Shown: positions 35,557 through 45,248, counted from the stretch's first letter. The stretch is 64,000 nt of DNA from Azoarcus sp. Aa7 (GCF_014822185.1 NZ_QVLR01000037.1:62001-126000), one strand, 5' to 3'. Translations and numbers: made by a program. Notes: a model not told the origin generated them from the sequence alone.

Positions 35557-35732
35557 GGTGGGGCAGTTCGTGCGGTTTGGAAAAACGGCGAGGGCGCATC
35601 ACAGTCGATGCCCGGACAGGGCGAAGTTTACTCCGCCTTGTCGCGGCCGATACAGCCGCTGTAATGACGGCATGCGGCCAGCACGTCTGCGGAAGTATGC
35701 ACGGCACCCCGCGTGCCCCTTGTCCGCTGACG

Positions 35733-36764
35733 TTACACGCTCAGCGCGGCCAAAATGTGTCTTACCACATCGGGATCGTCGAGATAGCCCACGATCCCGT
35801 GACGATTGGCAGTGTGATTCTTGACGGTGGGATTGTTGTCGATCGCTGGTACGACGGGGAAACTGGTCGCATCCAAGGAGTGAAGTGCTACGACATCGCG
35901 GCGATCGAAAGCGTTGTACCAAGCCTGGACGGGGGGCGGAAACCGAAGCGGCCGGAGCTGGTCGCGGATGGCGCGGATCCCGAGTGGCGAGCCGACCGTG
36001 ACGAACAGGGGGATGTTGAGCGACCGACGGTCGGACCGCAGGATGTTGTAGGCGACCACCGAGCCCAGCGAATGGCCTACGATCACCGTGGGTGCCTCGG
36101 TCACCTGACTCGCAACGATGCGGTCGATCTCGTCACGAACGCCTGCGCGGGTGGTGTACAGGAAAACGTCCCGAGTGAAGAGCTCGAGCGCACTTTGGCT
36201 CATGCCCCCCCCATGCTTGTCGACCGCGCGCAGAATCGCCTGCACCCATTCCCAATTGAGTGGTCCTTTCTGTCTGGGATTGGGCCCGTATTCGGCATCG
36301 ACCAGCTCGTCGGAGATACCGGCGCTCTGACGCACGCTCTCCGCGATTTCCGCCTGAAAGGCGAGGAACTCCTCGTCGATGGCCGCGCCCCGCGTCTGAA
36401 CATCCGCCGTCAGCGGGATGTCGTACTGTTCGGTGAATGCTTCCAGCGCATCGCCGTAGAACGGTAGCGCCACCTCGATCCCGACCGGCAGCGCGTGGCC
36501 GAGCGTCTGTGCGCCGCGCCGCAACGCATCCATCCATTCCGCCTGCAGAGCGGCGGGATTCTTCCCCTGCTGGCTGCGTCCGTGCACCAGGACGAGCCTC
36601 GTCACGTTCCCCGCGGCAAGGGCCGCGCGCGACATGGGCAACACGCCCGCGACGGCCAACGCCAACACGGCCTCCAACATGTGCCGGCGATTCACCATGC
36701 GTTCTGACGACGTAGTCGAGCACGGCCTGCCGGATACGCTCGTTCGAGACTCATCGGCGCTCAT
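35733..36764 (-). CDS. Tat-exported alpha/beta hydrolase paired with caspase
   Basis: The product is 343 residues if the ATG overlapping the caspase stop (ATGA) is used. A second start at M23 (MVNRRHML) would give a more usual twin-arginine signal, RRHMLEAVLALAVAGVLP. The mature part is an alpha/beta hydrolase: oxyanion region VLVHGRS, nucleophile elbow GHSLGS (S232), candidate acid D290 (FDRRDV) and His (NRHG, H322). It resembles PGAP1/lipase-like esterases; the substrate is unknown. Overlap with the caspase-like gene means coordinated translation, and both have Tat-type leaders. Confidence 0.85.
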   Translation of the reverse strand: MSADESRTSVSGRPCSTTSSERMVNRRHMLEAVLALAVAGVLPMSRAALAAGNVTRLVLVHGRSQQGKNPAALQAEWMDALRRGAQTLGHALPVGIEVALPFYGDALEAFTEQYDIPLTADVQTRGAAIDEEFLAFQAEIAESVRQSAGISDELVDAEYGPNPRQKGPLNWEWVQAILRAVDKHGGGMSQSALELFTRDVFLYTTRAGVRDEIDRIVASQVTEAPTVIVGHSLGSVVAYNILRSDRRSLNIPLFVTVGSPLGIRAIRDQLRPLRFPPPVQAWYNAFDRRDVVALHSLDATSFPVVPAIDNNPTVKNHTANRHGIVGYLDDPDVVRHILAALSV

Positions 36765-38599
36765 CGCAGTCTCCCTTCCAGAAGTGCCCGGGTGAGGATC
36801 TGCATGCCTCCTGGATCGAAGGTCGTCCACAATGCGGGGCGAAGGTAATCGCGCGCAGCGTCGACTTCCGGCGGCATGTGCACGCCCCGAGCCCGGACCA
36901 GCTGCCACCCCTGGGACAACAGCGGACAAAATGGGACAGGCCCCTGGGGGTCGTTGCGGCGGCTTCCAGAGAGCGCCCCGGCCAGCATCGCCACGTCGAA
37001 GAGATCCGTCCGCAAGTCGTCCCGCATGAAGCCGAGCACCGACTCCACCTGATCGATCAGGTCCGCGTCGGAATACGCATAGGCCGCGTACAGACCGAGC
37101 GTCGGGTCGATGCCTTTGAGGATGCGAATGGTGTCGCCGAGCTGTCTCGCTCTTGCGGTCCTGCTCTTTCGTTCGCCTTCGATCCGAAACAGGCCGAATC
37201 GGGCGGTGGTGGCAATGGCTGCGTGCAGTTCGTTGATGCGCGCGCGATGCTGTTCGTAGTCGGCCCACCGCCAGTTGTTGCGCGACGGAATGTAACTCAC
37301 ATTGCTCACGCCCCCGGCGCCGACGACCACGTTTCCGATGTAGCCCTCAAGCGCGGCGACAACGGCGCCCGATCCGTCGGAGAAGCCGAGCACCACACTG
37401 CCGGCGGCCATCCCTGCAGCCTCGACACGGACAAGCGCCGCCACTGTATGCCCGTCGCCCTCGGTCAGGACCTGTACGCGCATCCTCGGATTGCAGATCG
37501 CCCGTGTCACGCGCGCACCGGAGACGACAAAGCCGGTTTGTGTCTCGAATTGTCGGGTTTCCGGGGCCCCGAGGATCGCATCCTGCGCCGTGGTGAAACC
37601 GGTTTCGGCAGCGGCGTGGGCGATCGTGCCCTCCGGCAACCGCGGCAGGGCGGCCGTGAGAACGCCTGCGCCGACGCGCGTGAGCGCGAGGCCGGCGACA
37701 TCGACAATCGTTGGCACATCTGGTGGAACGGGGGATGGCTGCGGTGCCTGGACTGTCACCCGGCCAATAAAGGTTGTCTCACCCGATGTCACGTAGGCAT
37801 CAGGAATCTGGCGCAGTTTGATCGACTTGGCTTCGGCCTTCTTGCGGACCTCGCGTTCAAGATAGGATTTGAGCATATTGTTGGGCACCACCCGCATGCC
37901 GTTCACGGTGCGCACCATCGTGTCGTCGGGACGTTCGAATGCGCCGAGGAAGCACGCGGTATAAATGCCCTCGTAGGCGGCGGCACTCTCCTGGAGTGCG
38001 ACCTCGAAGGCGGGATCACCCGGCAGCGCCGCAAGAAACTGGTCCACGTCCGCACGCACGTTGCGCGCGACGCCCCGATTCGGGAAGATCAGGCTGCCAC
38101 GCACGCGTCCGGTGCCGAGACTATCGGGAGTGGAGCGGCAAGCATCCGAGATGAAGACCACATTCGGGATCGCCGACTCCCTCGCGAGCTCGACGCTTTC
38201 GCGCAGGCTGACGGCTTCATTCGGGTTGTCGGGTGCTTTCGAAAGCAGCCAGTGTTCGGAATAGCCGCTGAGAAAGCCGTGGCCGGAGAAGTAGATCACC
38301 AACTGGTCGAGCGTGCCGCGTCCGACGAACTCCTCGATGACATCGAAGATCTCGCTTGCTCTGACGGGCTTACTATCGTCGACGAGGCGTCTCACCTCGA
38401 AGCCTTCGGCTTCGAGCCAGTTCGCGACGCTGCGGGTTCCGGACGTCACCCCATTGAGCACCGGCAGCTTACCCGCCTTCTTGACGCCAATCACGACCGC
38501 CGCCCGCCGCTTGTGGCCGCCAGTCTGTGCGAGAACAGGCCAGGCCGCGAGCATTCCGGCCGTGGTGACACCCATTGCAAGAAAATCGCGCCGTTTCAT
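36761..38599 (-). CDS. Tat-exported caspase-like (peptidase C14) protein
   Basis: The product is 612 residues. The start ATG 38599 follows AAGGGAA and begins with a twin-arginine leader, MKRRDFLAMGVTTAG. A caspase p20-like domain covers about 30-280: the catalytic His is in YFSGHG (H107) and the catalytic Cys in ISDACRS (C154), so the dyad is intact. A beta-rich region (about 300-490) and a helical C-terminal part (about 500-612, with LYAAYAYSDADLIDQV) are not recognised. Bacterial orthocaspases cleave after basic residues. An exported caspase overlapping a hydrolase gene suggests a periplasmic protease-effector pair. Confidence 0.9.
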   Translation of the reverse strand: MKRRDFLAMGVTTAGMLAAWPVLAQTGGHKRRAAVVIGVKKAGKLPVLNGVTSGTRSVANWLEAEGFEVRRLVDDSKPVRASEIFDVIEEFVGRGTLDQLVIYFSGHGFLSGYSEHWLLSKAPDNPNEAVSLRESVELARESAIPNVVFISDACRSTPDSLGTGRVRGSLIFPNRGVARNVRADVDQFLAALPGDPAFEVALQESAAAYEGIYTACFLGAFERPDDTMVRTVNGMRVVPNNMLKSYLEREVRKKAEAKSIKLRQIPDAYVTSGETTFIGRVTVQAPQPSPVPPDVPTIVDVAGLALTRVGAGVLTAALPRLPEGTIAHAAAETGFTTAQDAILGAPETRQFETQTGFVVSGARVTRAICNPRMRVQVLTEGDGHTVAALVRVEAAGMAAGSVVLGFSDGSGAVVAALEGYIGNVVVGAGGVSNVSYIPSRNNWRWADYEQHRARINELHAAIATTARFGLFRIEGERKSRTARARQLGDTIRILKGIDPTLGLYAAYAYSDADLIDQVESVLGFMRDDLRTDLFDVAMLAGALSGSRRNDPQGPVPFCPLLSQGWQLVRARGVHMPPEVDAARDYLRPALWTTFDPGGMQILTRALLEGRLR

Positions 38600-39534
38600 T
38601 TCGTTCCCTTGATGATCGTCACGTCTGTCCTTGGGGGGCGCTACGATCGGGTGATGTCCCGTCCGATGCGTTTGCAACCGGCGAACGTTCACCGATCGGT
38701 GAGGAGCCACTGACGGGCCGAGGAACCATTTGCCATCGTTCATCGTAGGATCCCGCACGCCGTTCGTCGAGTTCGCAAAAGGGGATACACAGCGCCCAAA
38801 CCGTGGGGCACGCAAGGCGAGCCGAGACGAGACTTATCGACACCGACGCGATGCGCGTTCCGAAGGGACTCCTGTACACCGAACCACTCTTTGGCCGCGA
38901 GGGGCACGGCATGCGCAGAAACTCGCACGCGCTTTTCGCGTAGCCGGCAAACCCTCAGTCTGTGCGCCACGCGGTTTGCAACGACAGCGTAGGGGTCTGC
39001 TCGTCGGCTTGCGCATCGCGGTGTACCGCGCTGCTCTTGGCTGCCTGGCGTACCGTCCGCGAAGTCAGCATCGCTAGCAGATAGGTCAGCCACTTCGATT
39101 TGTGCCGCAGTCGGGCAAAAGGGGTGCCAGTCAAAGCATTGAAGGTCTTGCCACAGGCTTGGCCAATTCACAGAGTCGTACGCCACTGCTCAAAGCGGGC
39201 TAGACAATGCCGTCGCCTTGACCACCGTCAAAGGCGTTTGCGCAGAAATGTCAATAATGAACTCAAGGAAACTTTCAATATGTCCTTTGGTCACTTGGAC
39301 AGAGGTCGAGGTCAAAAGGTAGCTATATTGTAACGTCATTATTCCTGGTTCGGAGAGGGGGCCGACATGTCTGATCAATACCTCAAGACTGGCCCAGTCT
39401 TGGTGACACCACGCTCTTCCGCATGGCCTAGCCGCTCGGCGGGTAACTACCCGCCACGGAAACCCTCGAAAGCAGGGGGAGGGAAATGGGCCGGGCACTT
39501 GACGTTGCGCAAGTCTCGTTAAAAGGTCGGGGGT
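38600..39534. other. Long gap, about 935 bp, gene-poor
   Basis: No convincing gene. A 49-codon minus-strand frame at 39190-39339 (MTLQYSYLLTSTSVQV...) in a locally AT-rich patch has AGGA 4 bp before its ATG and is the only candidate. The rest has many stops on all frames and is probably eroded insertion debris. Confidence 0.4.
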
Positions 39535-39786
39535 ATGCGTCGCAGTAGCGCCGAGGGCGATCCGACGGGAAGCTGCATCCCACGCGAGGTAGTCCTTGGA
39601 GTTGTAAATCGAGACAAGCACGTTTGTCAGGTGTGCGGTCGCTATGTCGGTGACGGCCAAGTCGAGTTCGATCACATAATCCCGTTCTCTGCCGCGGGCG
39701 GCACTTCGGAGTCAAACCTTCGACTGGTGTGCGGTGCGTGCAAGTCGGAGAAGAGTCGAATGCGCTTGATGGACTTGGGCAACTAG
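39535..39786 (+). CDS. HNH endonuclease-like protein, short
   Basis: The product is 83 residues. It is a minimal HNH domain: two zinc-binding pairs (CQVCG and CGACK) surround FDHIIPFSAAGGTSESNLRL, where the catalytic DH and the N are present. Full-length HNH proteins usually carry extra N-terminal domains; a stop codon (39520-39522) closes the frame just before the ATG, so this is either a stand-alone nuclease or the tail of a broken gene. The tail RMRLMDLGN is short. It stands alone, flanked by gene-poor DNA. Confidence 0.75.
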   Translation: MRRSSAEGDPTGSCIPREVVLGVVNRDKHVCQVCGRYVGDGQVEFDHIIPFSAAGGTSESNLRLVCGACKSEKSRMRLMDLGN

Positions 39787-40185
39787 GTAGCGACACGGAA
39801 GATGACTGACTCCGAGCCGGTCTGGGCCTTCAGCGGCTTCTTCTCATGGCGGTTCAGCATGGGTTGCAGTCATCCTACTTGAATTCGCCGGTGCAGGTTG
39901 CCGAGCTCCGTCCAGGGCTACCGTCGTCGCAGTGGCAGGATATGTCAGTACGCGGGGAGCGCAGCTGATAGGGGCGCCTGTGGTGCCTACCGATTTGTTT
40001 TCGTCAGAACGTGTGAGTCGCGTTGGTTCTAGGTGAAGTCAACTCAAGAGGTTGGAAGGCGGTACGGGGAATCATTCACGGTTCGCGGCCGGGTGCATGG
40101 CGCAAAATGCAAGTCGAGTTCGCTGACATTGGTCCGTTCCTGACTCGCAAGCGACAAGGTTCGCCCCTTCACCGGAGTCTCCTTA
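39787..40185. other. Intergenic, about 400 bp, nothing seen
   Basis: Between the HNH-like gene and a truncated ORF. No supported gene or repeat. Confidence 0.45.
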
Positions 40186-40275
40186 ATGAGCAGAGTCTAC
40201 ATTCCCGCCACGTCGGCCGAGCAGTGGGCGCCGCTTCTAGCAGCCTGTCGGACTACACCACCGTCGGTGGCGTAG
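40186..40275 (+). pseudogene. Truncated 5' end of a hypothetical gene
   Basis: An ATG opens MSRVYIPATSAEQWAPLLA and then enters a long inverted repeat and stops after 29 codons. The opening is typical of a known small hypothetical family (RVYIPATSADxW...), but the body of that protein is missing. It was apparently interrupted or deleted at the repeat. Confidence 0.45.
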
Positions 40276-40291
40276 TCCGACAGGCTGCTAG
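40237..40291. repeat. 20-bp perfect inverted repeat flanked by CTAG
   Basis: The arm at 40237-40256 (starting CTAGCAGCCTGTCGG) is the exact reverse complement of 40272-40291, with a 15-base centre that is itself near-palindromic (CCACC/GGTGG). Both ends finish in CTAG, which could be a duplicated target. It looks like two insertion-sequence ends left back to back, or a very small non-autonomous element. Confidence 0.7.
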
Positions 40292-40376
40292 GCATCTGTC
40301 CGCCCCAGCCCTATCCCGACGGCAACATGGAAGACCAGCCTTTACGCTGCAAATCCTTCACTCGAGACCCCGCTCC

Positions 40377-40718
40377 ATGACGCAACTTCTCTTTTCGTAC
40401 GGAACGCTCCAGCAGCGTGAAATCCAAATGGCCACCTTCGGGCGGGAGCTCGTCGGTACTGCCGACCAGCTCGTGGGATTCCATCAATCCCAGGTCAGGA
40501 TCGAAGATGCGGAGGTCGTCAGGACGAGCGGGAAGACGCACCATCCCATCGTCAGGCAAACGGGCATCATCGAAGACCGCGTCGCGGGCACCGCCTTCGA
40601 GGTGACGGATGAGGATCTCGCAAATGCGGACAAATACGAGGTGTCCGACTACAAGCGCGTCTTGACGCCGCTGGCCTCCGGTCGCGAAGCGTGGGTTTAT
40701 GTGGATGCCCGCGCCTAG
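40377..40718 (+). CDS. Gamma-glutamylcyclotransferase-like (AIG2) protein
   Basis: The product is 113 residues. The family signature FSYGTLQQ at the N-terminus (substrate-binding YGTL) and the C-terminal DKYEVSDYKR are present; the Glu in YEV is the likely catalytic acid. Members cleave gamma-glutamyl amines or peptides by cyclotransfer. Length is typical of the stand-alone family. The ATG lacks a strong ribosome binding site. It is a single gene between a decayed locus and the recombinase remnant region. Confidence 0.9.
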   Translation: MTQLLFSYGTLQQREIQMATFGRELVGTADQLVGFHQSQVRIEDAEVVRTSGKTHHPIVRQTGIIEDRVAGTAFEVTDEDLANADKYEVSDYKRVLTPLASGREAWVYVDARA

Positions 40719-40896
40719 CCGGATGGTGAGAAACTCCGGGCGCCTTGCGGCGCCTGGATTCTGAGGCACACTACGGGCTGATTTTCGGCCCCCACTTTTC
40801 CTCCCGAACCATACGTGGCGAAGAAGATCCCCAAGCGTCGATCAGTCAATCGAACATCGGCTTCACTCCGATTCCTGCCGCTAATCCTTACTTTAT

Positions 40897-41259
40897 GTGA
40901 CCGGCGCAGCCCGGAGCCTTCATGCGACGTCCCCCCCCTACGGCGATGTCGACGCCGCCGCACTAGAGACCCTGCGGCAAAGCTTTGACACCGCCTCGCT
41001 ACTCGAACTCGTCGAGCGGCTGGCGCCGATCGCGCAGCGATTCGAAAAGACCGGTGGTGTTCGGGATGAACTGCTGCGTCTTCACCGCATGACACACACC
41101 GTCATCAATGGCGCGCATCCGAGCGAATCGAGCGCCGATGACCTGCGGGAAGTTGCCGCCGCCCTCATCGACGAGTTCCGGCAGATGTCCGACCACTGTC
41201 TCGAGATCGCCGCGGCGCTGCAGCCACTGGCTGACCTGGAACCCCATCACGACGCCTGA
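40897..41259 (+). CDS. Hypothetical helical protein overlapping the integrase remnant
   Basis: The product is about 120 residues with a GTG start of uncertain position. The sequence is helical (LETLRQSFDTASLLELVERL; ADDLREVAAALIDEFRQMSD) with good coding bias. No family is recognised. Its 3' end overlaps the 3' end of the convergent integrase pseudogene by 13 bp, an arrangement that suggests both came as one mobile unit. The function could be related to control of that recombinase. Confidence 0.6.
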   Translation: MTGAARSLHATSPPYGDVDAAALETLRQSFDTASLLELVERLAPIAQRFEKTGGVRDELLRLHRMTHTVINGAHPSESSADDLREVAAALIDEFRQMSDHCLEIAAALQPLADLEPHHDA

Positions 41260-42187
41260 TCGTCAGCTGACAAGGCGCGTTCGATGCGCTGCCGGCCGAA
41301 GGCATCGGCCCCGTCGATATAGCGCAGGGCGGACTTCACATCGCGCCAGCCGACGTATTCCATCAGGCTTTTGACATCCCAGCCGTTGTCGTTGGCCCAT
41401 CTGGCGAAACCGCGACGCAAGGAATGGCTGCTGTAGCTGTTGACCGACAGGAGTCCCGCGCGCTCGAAAACGCTGCGCAGCAGCGGCGTGACGCTGTTGA
41501 CGTGCAGGCCGTGGGCGCGGATTCGTCCCCATTGATCGATCCCGCGGAAGACCGGCCCTTCCTCGATTCCGGACAGATCCTTCCATGCCATATAGGCCGC
41601 CACGGGGCACAGACGCGACAAGGCCGGCACCTTGAAGCACCGCCCGGCCGCCTGCCGGTCGCCCTTGGTTCGAGGCAGGAAGCAGGTCATGCCCTGGCTG
41701 GGCACGAGTTCGACGTTTTGCGTTTCCAGGCGGATCAACTCGTCACTTCGGAATCCGCGCCAGAAACCCAGGAGAAGTAGCGCCTTGTCACGGGTGTGGC
41801 GCAGTCGCTCGACCGCTCCCTGGGTCACGATCGCGTGGTCCAGCTAGGTCGCGGCGTGGGACAGTGCCCAATTTGTAGCGGAACGGCTTGACCGGCTTGT
41901 GCCGGATGCAGGGTATGAGTGCCCTTCATGGTCTGTCGTACCAGAGGGGCCTTGGTGGGATCGGGAAAACCGTGATCCTGGTGCCAGCGCGACAAGGCTG
42001 CGAGGCGCTGTCGCAGGGTGGCGATGGACAGCAGCTCGGCATGCTGCGCCAGATAGCGCGCGATGCCGTCCGCGCTGGCCGGCAGGAAACCACCCCATTC
42101 CACCTCGAAGTGGCGCTCGGCGGAGGTGTAGCTGCGACGCGTATTGGCGCGGGTTGCCGCGTGTACGTAGACATCGACCTCATTCAT
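41247..42187 (-). pseudogene. Tyrosine integrase broken by a frameshift
   Basis: The N-terminal core-binding half ([19 protein letters not shown]... to [14 protein letters not shown], 42187 to about 41880) and the catalytic half (from about LDHAIVTQGAVERLRHTRDK, 41845 to 41247) lie in different frames on the same strand, with a TAG in the catalytic frame just before the join. The catalytic residues survive: R in WRGFRSDEL, H-x-x-R in SHSLRRGF, W in VGWRD and Y in ALRYIDG. A single small indel between about 41845 and 41885 accounts for the break. Confidence 0.88.
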
Positions 42188-42369
42188 GGCAGCGCCCTCC
42201 CGATCGGCTCAAGCATAGCGCGGCGGGCCTCGATGTCGTTCATGCTCTTATGCGCCGACCCTTCGCCACTGGACACGATCTTCTGGATGAACCCGATCAC
42301 GGGCACGGACGTTCCTACCCGTTGCCTACCGCCCAGCCGACACCCACCTGCTGCTATTGCCACGCGCGT

Positions 42370-42612
42370 ACACCTGCTTTACCAGCCGGCTCGGCCAGCA
42401 GCGCTACCGGACCTCCGGCCTCAACTTGGTGACGGCGACCATCGTGCTGTGGAACGCGGTCTGGCCACGAAGGCACTGCATGGTCCCGCTGCCACGCTGT
42501 TGCAGTACCTGGCGCCGCTGGGCTGGGAGCATATCGATCTCATGGGCGATTACGTCTGGCGCAGCAGCGCCAAGATCGGCGCGGGGACGTTCAGGCCGCT
42601 ACGGCCGCTGCA
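42370..42612 (+). pseudogene. Tn3-family transposase C-terminal fragment
   Basis: Two frames on the plus strand together read [19 protein letters not shown] (about 42405-42465), then [21 protein letters not shown] (about 42500-42560) and [10 protein letters not shown]. This is the highly conserved end of Tn3-type TnpA proteins. A frameshift lies near 42465-42490, and the rest of the roughly 1000-residue protein is gone. It abuts the PNPOx-like gene end. Confidence 0.88.
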
Positions 42613-42628
42613 ACCGGCTTCGCGTTGG

Positions 42629-43012
42629 TTAGAGCTGGAGTTCGACCCGATCGACGTCGATCACCAAGGCGCCGCGCGCCCACGGAAAAGCGGTCTTGAC
42701 GCGATCGGCCAACTCGCCCTCGCTGACCAAGGCACCGACGCCGTACAGCAGACAGCCCTGACCCGGGCCGTGGCTGCCTTGCACCGCGCGCGAAGCTGCG
42801 AGAACCTGCACGCGGGCGTTGCGTTGCAGGTTTTCCTCGGTCTTGCGGTAGTAGCCCGCGGGAAGAACGATCCTGTCCCCGTCGAGGCCCAGGCGCCGCA
42901 GATAGTCGCCCCAATTGCCGACCACGTGTGGCCCGTCGGCCCCTTCCGTGACGATCGTCAGGAATTCGGTCTTTTCCAGGAGATCCCTGGTCACCCCTTC
43001 GATTACGCTCAT
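42629..43012 (-). CDS. Pyridoxamine 5'-phosphate oxidase-like flavin protein
   Basis: The product is 127 residues. The split-barrel FMN-binding family is suggested by [20 protein letters not shown], then [19 protein letters not shown] and VQVLAAS, the usual strand order of small PNPOx-like proteins. The start ATG has GGAG 8 bp upstream. The exact reaction is unknown; such small members are often FMN- or F420-binding redox proteins. It lies 35 bp downstream of the EamA permease, likely the same transcript. The 3' end touches the Tn3 remnant. Confidence 0.8.
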   Translation of the reverse strand: MSVIEGVTRDLLEKTEFLTIVTEGADGPHVVGNWGDYLRRLGLDGDRIVLPAGYYRKTEENLQRNARVQVLAASRAVQGSHGPGQGCLLYGVGALVSEGELADRVKTAFPWARGALVIDVDRVELQL

Positions 43013-43047
43013 CGTTCACACTCCGTTGTGGTTAGGCCCGCCGGCTG

Positions 43048-43962
43048 TCAGCGGACATGGAAGAATTTCAGCGCAAGGCCGTTGGTGAGCAGCGCGAGCA
43101 CCACGAGCGTCGCACCGATCAGCTCCGCCGCAACGAAATGCTGCCCCTGGTAGACGCCGATCAGGAAGGCCGTGATCGGCACCACGTTGATGAAAAGCAT
43201 CCCGCTCAACGGGTCGAGCGAGCGAATGCCCGCATTCCACGCGAGCACGGCGACGATCGATGCAAGCAGGACCAGATACAGCAACTGCGGCCCCACCGGA
43301 TAAAGGCTCTGAAGGGACGGGGCACTCGCCAGACCGGAAATCGTTGCGAGGACCGTGGCGACTACAATCGCCGCCTCACCCATCAGACAGGTCAGCGCCG
43401 TATATCGCAGTGGCGACCAGCCCGGGAAACTCCCCGCCGCCAGTGTGTAGACGACCCAGCTCACCGCGCCCAGCACGATCAGCAGGTCGCCCCAGCCGGC
43501 CCCTGTGTAAAGGTTGTCGAGCTGCCCGCGCGTCACGACGAGGAACACGCCGGCGAAGGCGGCCGCGATGCAGATCAGCGTGATGCGCGGCGGGCGATGC
43601 CCCTGCCACAGCCAGCGGACCAGCGCCCCGATCATGGGCTGCATCGCCATGATGATCGCAGCGTGCGCCGCCTGCGTGTGAGCGAGGCCAACGAAGGCGA
43701 ACAGGCTGAACCCCGCGAAGCCGATCGCGCCGAAAAGGCCGGCGCGCAAGAATTCTTTGTCGAAACTGAGCGCCTTGCGACCTTCGGCCAGCCACAGCAC
43801 GAGAATGAAAGCCGCCGCGGTGACCCCGTAGCGCAACGTGTTGAGATAGAACGCGTCGACGACGCGAAGCGCATCCTTCGCCACCGGAAACATCCCGCCC
43901 CACAGGATCGTGGCGGTCAGCAGCAGGCCACCCCCCTTCAACGCAGTGTCACGGCGAGCCAC
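43048..43962 (-). CDS. EamA-family (DMT) permease
   Basis: The product is about 304 residues starting at GTG 43962, which has AAGGGA upstream; a TTG at 43995 is the alternative. Ten hydrophobic helices form two EamA repeats: the first with [16 protein letters not shown], the second beginning near [20 protein letters not shown]. It is a drug/metabolite transporter, exporting or importing a small metabolite; substrates of this family cannot be read from sequence. It is in the inner membrane and probably co-transcribed with the flavin protein downstream. Confidence 0.92.
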   Translation of the reverse strand: MARRDTALKGGGLLLTATILWGGMFPVAKDALRVVDAFYLNTLRYGVTAAAFILVLWLAEGRKALSFDKEFLRAGLFGAIGFAGFSLFAFVGLAHTQAAHAAIIMAMQPMIGALVRWLWQGHRPPRITLICIAAAFAGVFLVVTRGQLDNLYTGAGWGDLLIVLGAVSWVVYTLAAGSFPGWSPLRYTALTCLMGEAAIVVATVLATISGLASAPSLQSLYPVGPQLLYLVLLASIVAVLAWNAGIRSLDPLSGMLFINVVPITAFLIGVYQGQHFVAAELIGATLVVLALLTNGLALKFFHVR

Positions 43963-44137
43963 GTCTTCCCTTCCAATCGTCTTGTACCAATCCAATATGC
44001 AGCCTTTCCGCTGCGCCGTATTTGATCGTACTCAAAGCGCAAGGGACACGGCCCCGGGGCGCGCGCGACACCGTTCAGGCGGCGATGCCATCCCGCCTCG
44101 CGGAAACCGGCCGGCTCGATCGGGCGGCCCGCGGCTT

Positions 44138-44764
44138 TCAGTCCTTGCGCAGCCGGGCGCGCACGAGGTCGATCACGCTTTCATCGATCGTGTGGCCCAC
44201 TTCGGGCAGCAGATTCAGATCGACGTGAGCGCCCATCGACGAGAGGCGGTCGGCGGCGGCGATGCTATGGCGTGGGTCGACCACCGCGTCTTCCTTGCCG
44301 TGGATGAGATGCAGCACTGTCGCCAAGGGGAGGACCTTGGGCGGCTGCGCGAAGCGTCCCGCGATCGAGATCACCTGCGCGGCGATCGCGTGGGCCAGCT
44401 GCGTCGACTCGAGCGCCATGATCGCACCCTGCGAAAAACCGATCAGCGTCGTCGCCTCGACACCGGCCCCGGATGCCTTCTGCCACTGGCGCACCGTCTG
44501 GACGAAGCCAGGCATCGCGGCGGCGATGCGGCCGATGCGGTTCTCCTCGGTGATGCCGCGCACCGGGAACCACTGCCAGCCGATACTGAAATCCGAGGGA
44601 TCGGGCGAGCGCACGCTCACGATCCATGCCTCCGGATCGGCCTCCGCGAGCGCATCGGCCAGCGGCAATAGGTTCTGCGGCGTGGCGCCCACGCCGTGGA
44701 ACAACAGCACGAGGCGCTGCGCAGGCCCGGCGGGCTTCTGAACGAGCACGGTATCGTCGGACAT
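44138..44764 (-). CDS. YpfH-like phospholipase/carboxylesterase
   Basis: The product is 208 residues, starting at an ATG with GGGAGTG upstream. It is an alpha/beta hydrolase: VLLFHGVGATP forms the oxyanion loop, GFSQGA the nucleophile elbow (about S115), with Asp in GKEDAVV and His in VGHTID. Length and motifs match the serine esterases of the YpfH/AB_hydrolase_2 group that act on short acyl esters. It is 31 bp downstream of the DoxX gene and likely co-transcribed. Confidence 0.93.
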   Translation of the reverse strand: MSDDTVLVQKPAGPAQRLVLLFHGVGATPQNLLPLADALAEADPEAWIVSVRSPDPSDFSIGWQWFPVRGITEENRIGRIAAAMPGFVQTVRQWQKASGAGVEATTLIGFSQGAIMALESTQLAHAIAAQVISIAGRFAQPPKVLPLATVLHLIHGKEDAVVDPRHSIAAADRLSSMGAHVDLNLLPEVGHTIDESVIDLVRARLRKD

Positions 44765-44795
44765 GATCACTCCCGGATGAGAAGGCGAAACCCGA

Positions 44796-45248
44796 TCAGC
44801 GCCTGTCGCCCGACGGCGCGAGCGTGGCATCGACCGATGCGCGGCCCGCACCGCTGAACAGGAGCGAAATCGAGACCGCCAGCAGCGCGAGCCCGAACTC
44901 GTACCCATTGTTCTTCATGAACAGCCCGTTGGCCGCGTGCACGCTGAAGATCGCCACCAACATCGCGAAGGCCAGCACCGCCGCGGCCGGGCGCACCAGC
45001 AAGCCGACGATCAGTGCGAGTCCGCCGAAGAATTCCGCGCCGCCCGCGAGCAGCGCCATCAGGTAGCCCGGCGCCAGGCCGATCGATTCCATCCACTGGC
45101 CCGTGCCCTGCAGACCGTAGCCGCCAAACCAGCCGAAGAGCTTCTGCGCGCCGTGTGCGGTGAAGATGATGCCCACCGGAATGCGCAGTGCCAGCAGCCC
45201 CCAGCCGGAGTTGGTGGCGAGGAGGCGATTGACGAGACCGTTGCTCAT
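44796..45248 (-). CDS. DoxX-family membrane protein
   Basis: The product is 150 residues with four membrane helices. The family signature ALRIPVGIIFTAHGAQKLFG is at the N-terminus, followed by GGAEFFGGLALIVGLLVRPAA. DoxX proteins relate to thiosulfate:quinone oxidoreductase subunits, but most stand-alone copies are of unknown role, often linked to stress or detoxification. The ATG has GGAG upstream. It pairs with the esterase downstream. Confidence 0.93.
   Translation of the reverse strand: MSNGLVNRLLATNSGWGLLALRIPVGIIFTAHGAQKLFGWFGGYGLQGTGQWMESIGLAPGYLMALLAGGAEFFGGLALIVGLLVRPAAAVLAFAMLVAIFSVHAANGLFMKNNGYEFGLALLAVSISLLFSGAGRASVDATLAPSGDRR

Noticed and set aside
36878-38713. 611-codon frame opposite the caspase-like gene
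   Set aside because: Antisense shadow; the caspase strand has catalytic motifs, a Tat leader and a ribosome binding site.
38740-39186. 148-codon minus-strand frame in the gap after the caspase gene
   Set aside because: No start site or domain and mixed composition; a similar-size frame on the other strand is equally open.
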